Of a stretch of 64,000 nucleotides of DNA, positions 34,126 to 41,290 are shown one piece after another. Position 1 is the first letter of the stretch, and each line of letters begins with the position of its first letter. Origin of the DNA: a bacterium (GTDB taxonomy: Bacteria; Pseudomonadota; Alphaproteobacteria; Micavibrionales; UBA2020); NCBI GenBank assembly GCA_029945425.1, contig JAQSDV010000001.1, positions 186,001-250,000 on the forward strand, read 5' to 3'. The notes below the pieces were generated by a model. That model was not told the DNA's origin, did no database searches, and worked only from the letters and a program-made list of their open reading frames with translations. The position numbers and the translations under genes are program-made.

Positions 34126-36210
34126 TTACGCCATTTTCGCTTTCACTTCATCAGCGATCGCCTGCGGCACTTGTTCGTAGTGATGGAATTCCATCGAGTA
34201 CTGCGCGCGCCCCTGGCTCATGGAGCGGAGGGTGTTGATGTAGCCGAACATGTTCGCCAGCGGGACCATCGCGGTGATGACGCGCGCGTTACCGCGGCTG
34301 TCCATCGCGTTGACCTGGCCACGGCGGCTGTTCAGGTCGCCGATCACGTCGCCCATGTAGTCTTCGGGGGTGACGACTTCGACCTTCATGACGGGTTCCA
34401 GCAGTGCAGGCTTGCACTTCGGAATGCCTTCGCGGAACGCGGCGCGGGCCGCGATCTCGAATGCAAGCGCCGAGGAGTCGACGTCGTGGTAAGCGCCGTC
34501 AAACAGCGTCGCCTTGAAGTCGATGCAGGGGAAGCCGGCGATGACGCCCGTTTCCTTGATGCTCTCGAGGCCTTTTTCGACGCCCGGAATGAATTCCTTG
34601 GGAACCGAACCACCGGTCAGGTCTGTGTCGAAGATGAAGCCGGAGCCGACTTCGCCCGGCTCGAAACGGATCAGGACGCGGGCAAACTGGCCCGAACCGC
34701 CCGACTGTTTCTTGTGGGTGTAGTCGATTTCGCCGATTTTCGTGATCGTCTCGCGGTATGCGACCTGCGGAGCGCCGATGTTGGCTTCCACTTTGAATTC
34801 GCGACGCATACGGTCGATGATGATGTCGAGGTGCAATTCGCCCATGCCGCGCAGGATCGTCTGGCCGGATTCTTGATCCGAGTTGACGCGCAGGGAGGGA
34901 TCTTCCGCGACGAGGCGCGCGAGCGCCATACCCATTTTCTCCTGGTCCGCTTTCGATTTGGGTTCGACAGCGATGGAGATGACGGGTTCCGGGAATACCA
35001 TGCGCTCGAGGATCACGGGCTTGTCGGGATCGCAGAGCGTGTCACCAGTCGTGGTGTCTTTCATGCCAACCAGAGCGACGATGTCGCCAGCGGTTGCTTC
35101 CTTGATCTCTTCGCGGGTGTTTGCGTGCATCAGCAACATACGGCCGATGCGCTCTTTTTTGTCCTTCACCGAGTTCAGGACGTAAGAACCCGATTCCAGC
35201 TTGCCGGAGTAGATGCGGCAGAACGTCAGGGTACCGACGTAGGGATCGTTCATGATCTTGAATGCGAGGCCGGCGAAAGGCTCTTTTTCGTCGGGCTTGC
35301 GGATGACTTTTACTTCCTCTTTACCGGGCATCGTGCCTTCGAGCTGGGGCATTTCGAGCGGGTTCGGGAGGTAATCGACAACGGCGTCGAGCAGGGGCTG
35401 GACGCCCTTGTTCTTGAACGCTGCGCCGCAGACGATCGGAACGAATTTGTAAGCGATCGTGCCTTTGCGGATGCATTTCTTGAGGACGTCGATCGAGGGC
35501 TCTTTGCCGTCGAGGTAGTCGCTCATCGCCTGATCGTCCATCTCGACAGCGGTCTCGATGAGTTTCAGGCGGTACTGTTTTGCTTTTTCAGCGAGATCGG
35601 CAGGGATGTCGGTTTCGGTGAATTCTGCGCCCAGGGCTTCATCTTTCCAGATGAGGGCTTTCATTTTCAGCAGGTCGACGAGGCCGATATGTTCAGCTTC
35701 GGTACCGATGGGCAGCTGGGTGACCAGCGGCACAGCGCCGAGGCGGTCGATGATCATGTCAACGGTGCGGTAGAAGTTCGCGCCGGTGCGGTCCATCTTG
35801 TTGACGAAGCAGATACGGGGAACGCCGTATTTGTCAGCCTGACGCCAGACGGTTTCGGACTGGGGCTCAACGCCGGCAACCGAGTCAAACACGGTCACAG
35901 CACCATCGAGAACGCGCAAGGAACGCTCGACTTCGATCGTGAAGTCGACGTGGCCGGGGGTGTCGATGATGTTGATGCGGTGATCCTTCCAGAAGCAGGT
36001 GGTCGCAGCGGAGGTAATGGTGATACCGCGCTCCTGTTCCTGTTCCATCCAGTCCATGGTCGCAGTACCCTCGTGCACTTCGCCGATTTTATGCGATTTG
36101 CCCGTGTAGTACAGGATGCGTTCGGTCGTCGTCGTCTTGCCCGCGTCGATGTGGGCCATGATGCCGATGTTGCGATAGCGCTCCAGAGGGTATTTTTTCG
36201 TCTCAGCCAT
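34126..36210 (-). CDS. fusA: Elongation factor G
   Basis: EF-G (694 residues) drives ribosomal translocation. GTPase motifs are [22 protein letters not shown] near residue 15, [11 protein letters not shown] near 59, [23 protein letters not shown] near 83 and [12 protein letters not shown] near 136. Domains II to V follow, with the C-terminal [33 protein letters not shown]. Length is standard. It follows rpsG by 39 bases and precedes tuf, the usual str order. Confidence 0.99.
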   Translation of the reverse strand: MAETKKYPLERYRNIGIMAHIDAGKTTTTERILYYTGKSHKIGEVHEGTATMDWMEQEQERGITITSAATTCFWKDHRINIIDTPGHVDFTIEVERSLRVLDGAVTVFDSVAGVEPQSETVWRQADKYGVPRICFVNKMDRTGANFYRTVDMIIDRLGAVPLVTQLPIGTEAEHIGLVDLLKMKALIWKDEALGAEFTETDIPADLAEKAKQYRLKLIETAVEMDDQAMSDYLDGKEPSIDVLKKCIRKGTIAYKFVPIVCGAAFKNKGVQPLLDAVVDYLPNPLEMPQLEGTMPGKEEVKVIRKPDEKEPFAGLAFKIMNDPYVGTLTFCRIYSGKLESGSYVLNSVKDKKERIGRMLLMHANTREEIKEATAGDIVALVGMKDTTTGDTLCDPDKPVILERMVFPEPVISIAVEPKSKADQEKMGMALARLVAEDPSLRVNSDQESGQTILRGMGELHLDIIIDRMRREFKVEANIGAPQVAYRETITKIGEIDYTHKKQSGGSGQFARVLIRFEPGEVGSGFIFDTDLTGGSVPKEFIPGVEKGLESIKETGVIAGFPCIDFKATLFDGAYHDVDSSALAFEIAARAAFREGIPKCKPALLEPVMKVEVVTPEDYMGDVIGDLNSRRGQVNAMDSRGNARVITAMVPLANMFGYINTLRSMSQGRAQYSMEFHHYEQVPQAIADEVKAKMA

Positions 36211-36249
36211 GATACTTCAGATCCCCTTGATCTTATTCTTGTCTTGTAA

Positions 36250-36720
36250 TTACCAGCGGAAGTGGGCGAAAGCCTTGTTCGCTTCTGCCATTTTGTGGGT
36301 GTCTTCGCGTTTTTTCACGGCAGCGCCACGATCGTTGTGCGCGTCCATGATTTCGGAAGCCAGTTTCGATTCCATGGTCTTGTCGTTGCGTTTCAGCGCA
36401 GCGTCCTTGAGCCAGCGCATCGCAACAGCGATAGAGCGGACGGGACGGACTTCCATCGGAACCTGGTAGGTAGCACCACCAACGCGGCGGGACTTCACTT
36501 CGATCGCGGGCTTCACTTTATCCAGCGCTTCGAGGAAGAACACGATCGGGTCCATTTTCGTTTTGGACGCGATGATATCGAACGCGCCGTAAACGATGTT
36601 TTCAGCAACCGATTTTTTGCCCGAGATCATGATGACGTTCATAAACTTGGCGAGAACCAGGTTGTTGAACTTCGGATCTGGCAAAACTTCGCGTTTTTTG
36701 GCGGAATGGCGACGTGACAT
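36250..36720 (-). CDS. rpsG: 30S ribosomal protein uS7
   Basis: uS7 (156 residues) organises the 30S head and in E. coli represses the str operon. It has [30 protein letters not shown] at the start and [32 protein letters not shown] near residue 76. Length is exact. It lies 12 bases after rpsL, closer than the E. coli spacer that S7 binds, so any S7 control would differ. Confidence 0.98.
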   Translation of the reverse strand: MSRRHSAKKREVLPDPKFNNLVLAKFMNVIMISGKKSVAENIVYGAFDIIASKTKMDPIVFFLEALDKVKPAIEVKSRRVGGATYQVPMEVRPVRSIAVAMRWLKDAALKRNDKTMESKLASEIMDAHNDRGAAVKKREDTHKMAEANKAFAHFRW

Positions 36721-36732
36721 ATTTAAAACCCC

Positions 36733-37104
36733 TTATTTCGGTTTCTTCGCGCCATAGCGGGAGCGCGATTTTTTGCGTTTATCGACGCCCTGGGTGTCGA
36801 GGGTGCCGCGGATGATTTTGTAGCGAACGCCGGGAAGATCCTTCACACGGCCGCCGCGCACGAGCACGACAGAGTGTTCCTGAAGGTTGTGGCCGACGCC
36901 GGGAATGTAGCAGATTGCTTCACGACCGTTGGTCATGCGAACTTTCGCGACTTTACGCAGTGCGGAGTTCGGTTTTTTGGGGGTCGTGGTGTAGACGCGT
37001 GTGCAAACGCCGCGCTTTTGCGGGTTGCCTTGGAGATCCGCGTTCTTTTTCTTTTTGAACTGCGGAACGCGGCCCTTACGGACAAGTTGGTTAACTGTTG
37101 GCAT
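36733..37104 (-). CDS. rpsL: 30S ribosomal protein uS12
   Basis: uS12 (123 residues) guards decoding accuracy. It begins [19 protein letters not shown] and has [21 protein letters not shown] and [27 protein letters not shown]. The lysines equivalent to E. coli K42 and K87, sites of streptomycin-resistance changes, are wild type by inspection. GAGGAAGGG lies six bases upstream of the ATG. It is the first gene of the str operon, preceded by a long hairpin-rich leader. Confidence 0.98.
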   Translation of the reverse strand: MPTVNQLVRKGRVPQFKKKKNADLQGNPQKRGVCTRVYTTTPKKPNSALRKVAKVRMTNGREAICYIPGVGHNLQEHSVVLVRGGRVKDLPGVRYKIIRGTLDTQGVDKRKKSRSRYGAKKPK

Positions 37105-37327
37105 TTATAGCCCTTCCTCGGTTTAACAACAAAATCGTGTTTTGCTGGATTAACAGCAAATCGTGATCTGGAGGATGAGGGCAACACCTGCGATGCGCAT
37201 TTTTTCAAATGCGCGGCAGGATACTGATCAAGAGATCAGTCGAACTTCCACTTTTCCCGCGGAAGACGGTTAAAAAAACCGGACTGCGTCTAGACCAAAC
37301 TGTCTACCACCAGCCCATCCTTAGAGC
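37105..37327 (-). promoter_or_regulatory. Hairpin-rich 5' leader of the str operon
   Basis: The predicted leader of about 220 bases contains two perfect hairpins. TTTGCTG/CAGCAAA (37141-37147 with 37154-37160) has a six-base loop. GCGCATTT/AAATGCGC (37195-37202 with 37207-37214) closes a GAAA tetraloop on the transcript. No open reading frame or terminator U-tract is clear. A role in ribosomal-protein feedback or anti-termination is a reasonable inference only. Confidence 0.55.
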
Positions 37328-37333
37328 GTGCGC

Positions 37334-37361
37334 AATATATCATGGTTCTTCGCAAGGTCAA
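37334..37361 (-). promoter_or_regulatory. Candidate promoter of the str operon
   Basis: On the minus strand TTGACC (37361-37356) and TATATT (37339-37334) are 16 bases apart, with initiation predicted near 37327. It is the only good sigma70 match upstream of rpsL. The stretch 37362-37643 beyond it contains no gene that I can recognise. Confidence 0.75.
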
Positions 37362-37643
37362 GCATTGTGTGTATCCGACCGGAATTTTTGATATTTCGCG
37401 CTGAAAGTCCCTCCATGTCCTTTATGTGAAGCAATATTATGTCTCCAAGCGGGTAGTTTTGATAATATTCAGCCCTTGCGGCGCATTACGGCCAGACTGC
37501 ATCGCCGATGATTTTCTGGAATGATTCGCCGCTCCGCTGGAGTGGCGGTTCGAGATGCCTGCCCGTCTGGTTTAACCGATAAATTGACATAAGGTCGGGT
37601 GACGGGATTGGCAATGGGTGTTGCCCGCCGTTTTATATGAAAC

Positions 37644-37672
37644 TTGCCAGAATGGATGAATCACCCCATATT
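37644..37672 (+). promoter_or_regulatory. Promoter of the SRP RNA gene
   Basis: TTGCCA (37644-37649) and CATATT (37667-37672) are separated by exactly 17 bases. Initiation would fall at 37679-37680, which is the first base of the outer helix of the SRP RNA. Confidence 0.7.
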
Positions 37673-37679
37673 GTCCCCC

Positions 37680-37776
37680 GGAAGGCTAGGGCGGGCGAGT
37701 GTCTTGCGAACCCGGCCAGGGCCGAGAGGCAGCAACCGTACCAAGTTTTCATCCGGGTCGTTCTAGTCTTCCACCT
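37680..37776 (+). ncRNA. ffs: Signal recognition particle RNA (small 4.5S type)
   Basis: This plus-strand gene encodes the small bacterial SRP RNA that, with Ffh, targets ribosomes to the Sec machinery. The core GCGAACCCGGCCAGGGCC with a GAGA tetraloop and GGCAGCAACC on the return strand matches the conserved helix 8, whose two internal loops bind the Ffh M domain. An outer helix pairs GGAAGGCTAGG (37680-37690) with TCTAGTCTTCC (37762-37772) using G-U pairs, and CTTG/CAAG closes the inner arm. The size of about 95 bases is normal for alphaproteobacteria. The exact 3' end is uncertain by a few bases. It lies beyond the str operon, not beside dnaX. Confidence 0.93.
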
Positions 37777-37831
37777 TATTCCCTCAAAAGCCACCGGATG
37801 AGAGATAAAAACCAGCGCGCTTTCGCGCGGG

Positions 37832-37854
37832 CGGGTCGTTCCAGACTTCCACCT
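37832..37854 (+). repeat. Partial repeat of the SRP RNA 3' end
   Basis: These 23 bases match 37754-37776, the 3' arm of the SRP RNA, at 21 positions, 78 bases downstream. The rest of the RNA is not repeated. A small GCGCG/CGCGC hairpin (CTTT loop) precedes the copy. It could be a relic of tandem duplication of ffs. Confidence 0.7.
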
Positions 37855-37863
37855 CACCCGAAA

Positions 37864-38382
37864 TCACTTCCACATATTCATTTTAGTCAGAAGAGCTTTA
37901 AGGCTTTCCCATGCGGGAACGCTTTTCACGACTTCGTAATAGAAGTTCATGGCGTGATAGCTGAGGAAATAGATGAACGGCAGCCAGCCGACATAGACCG
38001 GATAGACCACGCGGCGGAACTCTTTCGAATTTTTCGGATACCGGTTCATTTTTTTCAGCACCCGATAGACCAGCAGGGCGGTCAGGAACATCAGGATGCC
38101 GTAGACCGGCCCCAATATAATCAGACTGAACAGCATAAACCCGACGCCGGAGAAGGTGAGGAATTCGTAGTCCTTGCTCAACAGGAAAAGGATCGCCGCC
38201 ACCACCGCGATGATACGCTCCGACCATGCCAAAGATCGCACCAGCGTCCATTCGAAGATCGCGTGATTGACGCTATGGGCGCGCGCGGCGCGTTTCATCT
38301 CGCCGCGTTTCTGCGCGATTTCCAGCTCGCGGATTCGGTTCATGCCGGGCGGGGGTGCCTGTTCTGGCTCTTTTTCTTCCAT
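37864..38382 (-). CDS. Small membrane protein of unknown function
   Basis: This 172-residue protein has a charged N-terminal third (MEEKEPEQAPPPG, then ELEIAQKRGEMKRAARAH) followed by three or four hydrophobic spans. These are around residues 56-70, 75-108 (with LIILGPVYGILMFLTALLVY) and 128-145 (VYVGWLPFIYFLSYHAM). The start at 38382 has AAGG seven bases upstream; in-frame starts 30 and 48 bases further up lack ribosome sites. I do not recognise a family. It is transcribed away from the GCL-family gene; the intervening region holds the promoter and leader elements described separately. Confidence 0.65.
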   Translation of the reverse strand: MEEKEPEQAPPPGMNRIRELEIAQKRGEMKRAARAHSVNHAIFEWTLVRSLAWSERIIAVVAAILFLLSKDYEFLTFSGVGFMLFSLIILGPVYGILMFLTALLVYRVLKKMNRYPKNSKEFRRVVYPVYVGWLPFIYFLSYHAMNFYYEVVKSVPAWESLKALLTKMNMWK

Positions 38383-38454
38383 TTTTCTACCTTGCCCTGC
38401 GCGCATCCCGCGGTAAATATTTAAAATCAAGCCGCTGAAAAATAACCTGAAAAT

Positions 38455-38482
38455 CGCAAACTCTGCGGCAGTGCCGCAAACT
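38455..38482. promoter_or_regulatory. Palindrome and phased repeats upstream of the GCL-family promoter
   Basis: TGCGGCA-g-TGCCGCA (38464-38478) is a perfect 15-base inverted repeat ending eight bases before the -35 box. It is flanked by two copies of CGCAAACT (38455-38462 and 38475-38482) that begin exactly 20 bases apart, about two helical turns. The arrangement suits a dimeric regulator, but no regulator can be named. Confidence 0.45.
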
Positions 38483-38485
38483 TTG

Positions 38486-38515
38486 TTGACAGATTAAGCC
38501 GGATTATGATTATAT
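38486..38515 (+). promoter_or_regulatory. Promoter of the GCL-family gene
   Basis: A perfect TTGACA (38486-38491) is followed 17-18 bases later by ATTATA/TTATAT (38509-38515). Initiation near 38521 gives a leader of about 260 bases before the ATG at 38783. Confidence 0.75.
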
Positions 38516-38582
38516 AACACCTGTTCGCAAGAACCGCGGGATTTGATGTCAGCTTGCTGCCGCGTGACCAACAGCTAAAGCG

Positions 38583-38609
38583 CCGCAGGGTAACTGCGGT
38601 TTACCGCAG
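38583..38609 (+). promoter_or_regulatory. Three-arm alternative hairpin in the GCL-family leader
   Basis: CCGCAG (38583-38588), CTGCGG (38594-38599) and CCGCAG (38604-38609) lie in a row. The middle arm can pair perfectly with either neighbour (loops GGTAA or TTTA) but not both. The second arrangement leaves the next ribosome site, AGGA at 38614-38617, immediately 3' of the stem. Confidence 0.55.
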
Positions 38610-38625
38610 AAAAAGGACTAACCCC

Positions 38626-38685
38626 GTGGCCACGCACATCACCCTCTCCCATACGACCTGTCATCCCCGCCCCTGCCGAATGTGA
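38626..38685 (+). CDS. Candidate 19-residue leader peptide
   Basis: A GTG codon with AGGA eight bases upstream opens a 19-codon frame, MATHITLSHTTCHPRPCRM, ending TGA. It lies inside the predicted leader of the GCL-family gene, after the alternative hairpin and immediately before a terminator-like stem. Two cysteines, three histidines and two arginines are encoded. Translation is unproven; position and ribosome site are the only support. If real, it could work as an attenuation leader sensing charged tRNA, with cysteine the attractive candidate because the downstream enzyme family consumes cysteine. Confidence 0.4.
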   Translation: MATHITLSHTTCHPRPCRM

Positions 38686-38686
38686 G

Positions 38687-38711
38687 CCGGATCTAGCTTT
38701 CCGGATTTTCT
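38687..38711 (+). terminator. Terminator-like stem after the leader peptide
   Basis: CCGGA (38687-38691) pairs with TCCGG (38700-38704), followed by ATTTTCT. The stem is short but starts two bases after the leader-peptide stop codon, the spacing seen in amino-acid attenuators. No clear antiterminator partner was found by eye. The stretch 38712-38782 shows only an AGGA-like ribosome site before the ATG. Confidence 0.4.
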
Positions 38712-38782
38712 ACATTCACAGCAGCGCGCCACTATAGGCGCCACGACATCAGCGCAAGCATACGCGCTATAGGCAGGATAAA

Positions 38783-40222
38783 ATGACAGACGTTCGCAGA
38801 GATGATTTCACCCTGATCCATTCGATCGACGACGCAATCCCCTTTTACAAGGGCAACGGCCTTGCGCTCGACAAGCAGTATATCGGTTTCGAAACCGAGA
38901 TCGGCGTCTACAAGAAAGGCGCGGACGGCCAGCCCGTCGGCACGACGACGCAAGACACCGCCGAGCTGCTCGCTTACTTAAAAAAACTCGGCCATCAGGC
39001 GCAGCTGGAAATGGCCTCTGCCGTTGAATATGCCAGCCCCCCTTTCCGCGTCACCGAAGTGACACAGCTGGTAAAGGAAATCAAGCAGTCCTGGGATGAC
39101 TATCATCAGGCGATCGAGGCGAAAGGCTTCGTTGCCAACGACTCACCCTTCTTCCCCTTCGCGACGCTGCAATCGGCCGAGGAAAACCTCGTCGACCGCG
39201 ACCGCGCGCGCGGCCTTGTCAAAGGCATGAAGCAGCACAAGGCACCCGAATTCCTGAAGGTCACGCTGCTCGCGACCAGCACGCAGATCAGCCTGAGCTA
39301 CAAAGACCCGAACGACCTGCACGAGCTGCTGACGACCGGCTATGCGCTGCAGGCGCCGATCTTCGCGCTGTTCGGCAACTACCCCGCGTTTATCGAGGGA
39401 TCGAGCGAGCGCCTCGATTACAACCCGCGCGCCGCGTTCTACGAAGCCTTCGGCGAACAGGGCAGCATCCCGAAATCGCTGCTGGACGCGAAAGACGGCG
39501 ATGATTTCGTGCGCCGCCATGCGCAGCAGGTGTTTGAAACACCGCTGCTGTTCTATTACGACCGCGACAACACGATCATCTGGCCCGAAAATCCGGTGAC
39601 GTTCGAGCAGCTGAAGGATCAGGGCCTCAACACGCGCTCCAACTACGACCTTGCCGAAACCTTTGTCTATTCCGACCTGAAGGTCTGCAACATCCGCGAC
39701 GACGAAGGCCGTCCCACGGGCAAGCGCGTCGAAGTCCGCGGGCTTGATGCCGGCGAAACGGGTGCCTTGGGCGGCGTGCCGTTTATCCATGCCCTGCTCC
39801 GCGATCCTGCTGCGAACGCGCAAGTGAAGGGTCTGCTGTCCGAATACGGGTTGACGCCCGATCATGACGGCTGGCAGCAGCGCATCGTCGATGCACGCCA
39901 CAACGCCGCATATCATGACGGCAAATACCTGAACGTCGATTTCGGCCTGCGCGCGGATGGCAAGCCCGGCAACCTCGCCGAATTCAGCCGCGAACTGGCG
40001 ACGGTGCTGGAACTGTATGTGCAGCGCAACCCCGAACTGAAATCCGCAACACAGCCCGTCATCGACATCGCAAAATCCGGCGTGACGCAGGCCGAGCTGA
40101 AATCGCGCGCGACCAAAGATTACGAACATGCCAATCGCCAGTTGCTGGCGGTGGCCAACGATAACCCGCAGCATGCACACGCTGCCGGGTTTACTCAAAC
40201 CGCAAGGGTAAAAGGTCCCTAA
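38783..40222 (+). CDS. Glutamate-cysteine ligase family protein (GCS2-like)
   Basis: This 479-residue protein resembles the GCS2 class of glutamate-cysteine ligases. Visible parallels are the acidic start of the barrel, YIGFETEIGVYKK (near residue 33), QLEMASAVEYASPPFRVTEV near 77-96, and LLATSTQISLSYKDPNDLHELLTTGYALQAPIFALFGNYPAF near 165-205, which mirrors the ASVQVNLD...ALFANSPF block of plant and alphaproteobacterial enzymes. ETPLLFYYDRDN and a late YLNVDFGLR complete the set. If active it would join glutamate and cysteine, the first glutathione step, in the cytoplasm, but another amine substrate is possible. It has its own strong promoter and a long structured leader, and its stop codon sits in the loop of a terminator hairpin. 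Confidence 0.65.
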   Translation: MTDVRRDDFTLIHSIDDAIPFYKGNGLALDKQYIGFETEIGVYKKGADGQPVGTTTQDTAELLAYLKKLGHQAQLEMASAVEYASPPFRVTEVTQLVKEIKQSWDDYHQAIEAKGFVANDSPFFPFATLQSAEENLVDRDRARGLVKGMKQHKAPEFLKVTLLATSTQISLSYKDPNDLHELLTTGYALQAPIFALFGNYPAFIEGSSERLDYNPRAAFYEAFGEQGSIPKSLLDAKDGDDFVRRHAQQVFETPLLFYYDRDNTIIWPENPVTFEQLKDQGLNTRSNYDLAETFVYSDLKVCNIRDDEGRPTGKRVEVRGLDAGETGALGGVPFIHALLRDPAANAQVKGLLSEYGLTPDHDGWQQRIVDARHNAAYHDGKYLNVDFGLRADGKPGNLAEFSRELATVLELYVQRNPELKSATQPVIDIAKSGVTQAELKSRATKDYEHANRQLLAVANDNPQHAHAAGFTQTARVKGP

Positions 40223-40247
40223 CCTTTTACGCCTTGCGGTTTCTTTC
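40197..40247 (+). terminator. Terminator hairpin enclosing the stop codon of the GCL-family gene
   Basis: AAACCGCAAGG-g-TAAAAGGT (40197-40216) pairs with ACCTTTTA-cg-CCTTGCGGTTT (40222-40242). This gives 19 base pairs around a five-base loop, CCCTA, that contains the first bases of the TAA stop. TTTCTTTC follows. The left arm therefore encodes the protein's last residues. Confidence 0.85.
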
Positions 40248-40306
40248 TCCTGCCTACACACCAGGGGAACGGGAAGACCACTCACTTACACACACCAAAA
40301 ATGAAA

Positions 40307-40338
40307 GGGCGGAGTTATCCTTCTCCGCCCTTTTATTT
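40307..40338 (+). terminator. Second terminator downstream of the GCL-family gene
   Basis: GGGCGGAG (40307-40314) pairs perfectly with CTCCGCCC (40323-40330), with an eight-base loop and TTTTATTTATTT after it. The remainder of the 40223-40542 spacer shows no gene. A TTGCAA (40430-40435) followed 17 bases later by AATTAA is a weak promoter candidate for the next gene. Confidence 0.88.
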
Positions 40339-40542
40339 ATTTCGTGATAATCACGCGTCAAATTTTTCTTCCCTGTCGCTTATCAAAAAGATTCGTATCC
40401 GCACATGCGTAACAACGCCGTTGAAGGGGTTGCAATTGTCATGTTTTTCCACAATTAACCGGACTTTAACCACGCTCGGCCATACTCACCGTACTTGCAA
40501 AAACGCTTTAAAAAACCTTCACCCAACAAACGGAGTTCATCC

Positions 40543-41124
40543 ATGACTTCTTTCAAAATCCATACCGCTGAAACCGCTCCCGAACAGTCCCGCCCGTTCC
40601 TGAAGGAACTGGTCGCGCGCCTTGGCTTCCTGCCGAACGTATACGGCGCGATTGCTGAATCGCCGATGGCGCTGCGCGCGTGGCTCGGCCTGAAAACCAC
40701 CGTTGAAACCGGCCTGTTCACGCCCGTCGAACGCCGCATCGTCCTGATGACCACCAGCTACCTCAACAACTGCAGCTATTGCGTTGCGGCTGGCTCCGTC
40801 ACCGGCGAAAAAGAAGGCATCGAAAAAGACATCATCGAAGCCCTGCGCACCGACAAGCCGCTGAAGGATGCGAAACATGAACAACTGCGCCTGTTCACCA
40901 AATCCGTCCTGAAGCGCATGGGCCGCCCCGAACAGGTGGAAATCGACGCGGTGATCAAGGCCGGCTACACTCCCGCCCATATCCTTGAAGTCGTCTCGAT
41001 CGTGTCGCTCGGCATGATGGGCAACTACATCAACCACCTCGTCAAAGCCCCCCTCGACAAGCAGTTCGAAGGCCAGCGCTTTGAAGAACGCAACCACGAC
41101 ATCCGCAAGGATATCGCGGCCTAA
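40543..41124 (+). CDS. Carboxymuconolactone decarboxylase-like (AhpD-like) protein
   Basis: This 193-residue all-helical protein fits the CMD/AhpD family, which includes alkylhydroperoxidases using a CxxC pair. The core has LFTPVERRIVLMTTSYLNNCSYCVAAGSV near residues 60-90, with CSYC as in AhpD. The histidine that normally follows three residues later (CxxCxxxH) is glycine here (CSYCVAAGS), so the proton relay may differ. The peptide PFLKELVARLGFLPNVYGAIAESP near the N-terminus is also typical. The start at 40543 has CGGAG seven bases upstream. It is a single transcription unit ended by a strong terminator. A role in peroxide defence is inferred from the family only. Confidence 0.85.
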   Translation: MTSFKIHTAETAPEQSRPFLKELVARLGFLPNVYGAIAESPMALRAWLGLKTTVETGLFTPVERRIVLMTTSYLNNCSYCVAAGSVTGEKEGIEKDIIEALRTDKPLKDAKHEQLRLFTKSVLKRMGRPEQVEIDAVIKAGYTPAHILEVVSIVSLGMMGNYINHLVKAPLDKQFEGQRFEERNHDIRKDIAA

Positions 41125-41147
41125 GCATTCAAGATTGACGACAGAAG

Positions 41148-41180
41148 CCGGCGGACGTGTAAAAAACGTCCGCCGGTTTC
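41148..41180 (+). terminator. Terminator of the AhpD-like gene
   Basis: CCGGCGGACGT (41148-41158) and ACGTCCGCCGG (41166-41176) form a perfect 11-base-pair stem with a seven-base loop, followed by a short TTT. It lies 23 bases after the stop codon. Confidence 0.85.
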
Positions 41181-41236
41181 GCCATTTATGGAAGATTCCA
41201 ACGATTTCATGCTGTTCCGCAGCACGACCTCCTGTA

Positions 41237-41242
41237 TATAAT
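41237..41242 (+). promoter_or_regulatory. Candidate -10 element of the diguanylate cyclase gene
   Basis: A perfect TATAAT lies 49 bases before the ATG, preceded by TGTA. No convincing -35 is found 16-18 bases upstream (GTTCCG at 41214), so it may depend on an activator or another sigma factor. Confidence 0.4.
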
Positions 41243-41290
41243 GTATGAGTTAGGGCGGTTACGTTTTTTCCAGAAAGATTTTCATCGAAA

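Noticed and set aside
34081..34130. Clustered TAAC motifs between fusA and tuf
   Set aside because: Short AT-rich spacer that includes the fusA stop codon; irregular spacing and no symmetry.
38521..38640. Possible SAM-II-like riboswitch (GCGTGA...AGCTAAA) in the GCL-family leader
   Set aside because: The resemblance is limited to a few bases; the required pseudoknot spacing was not found and the downstream gene is not a methionine gene.
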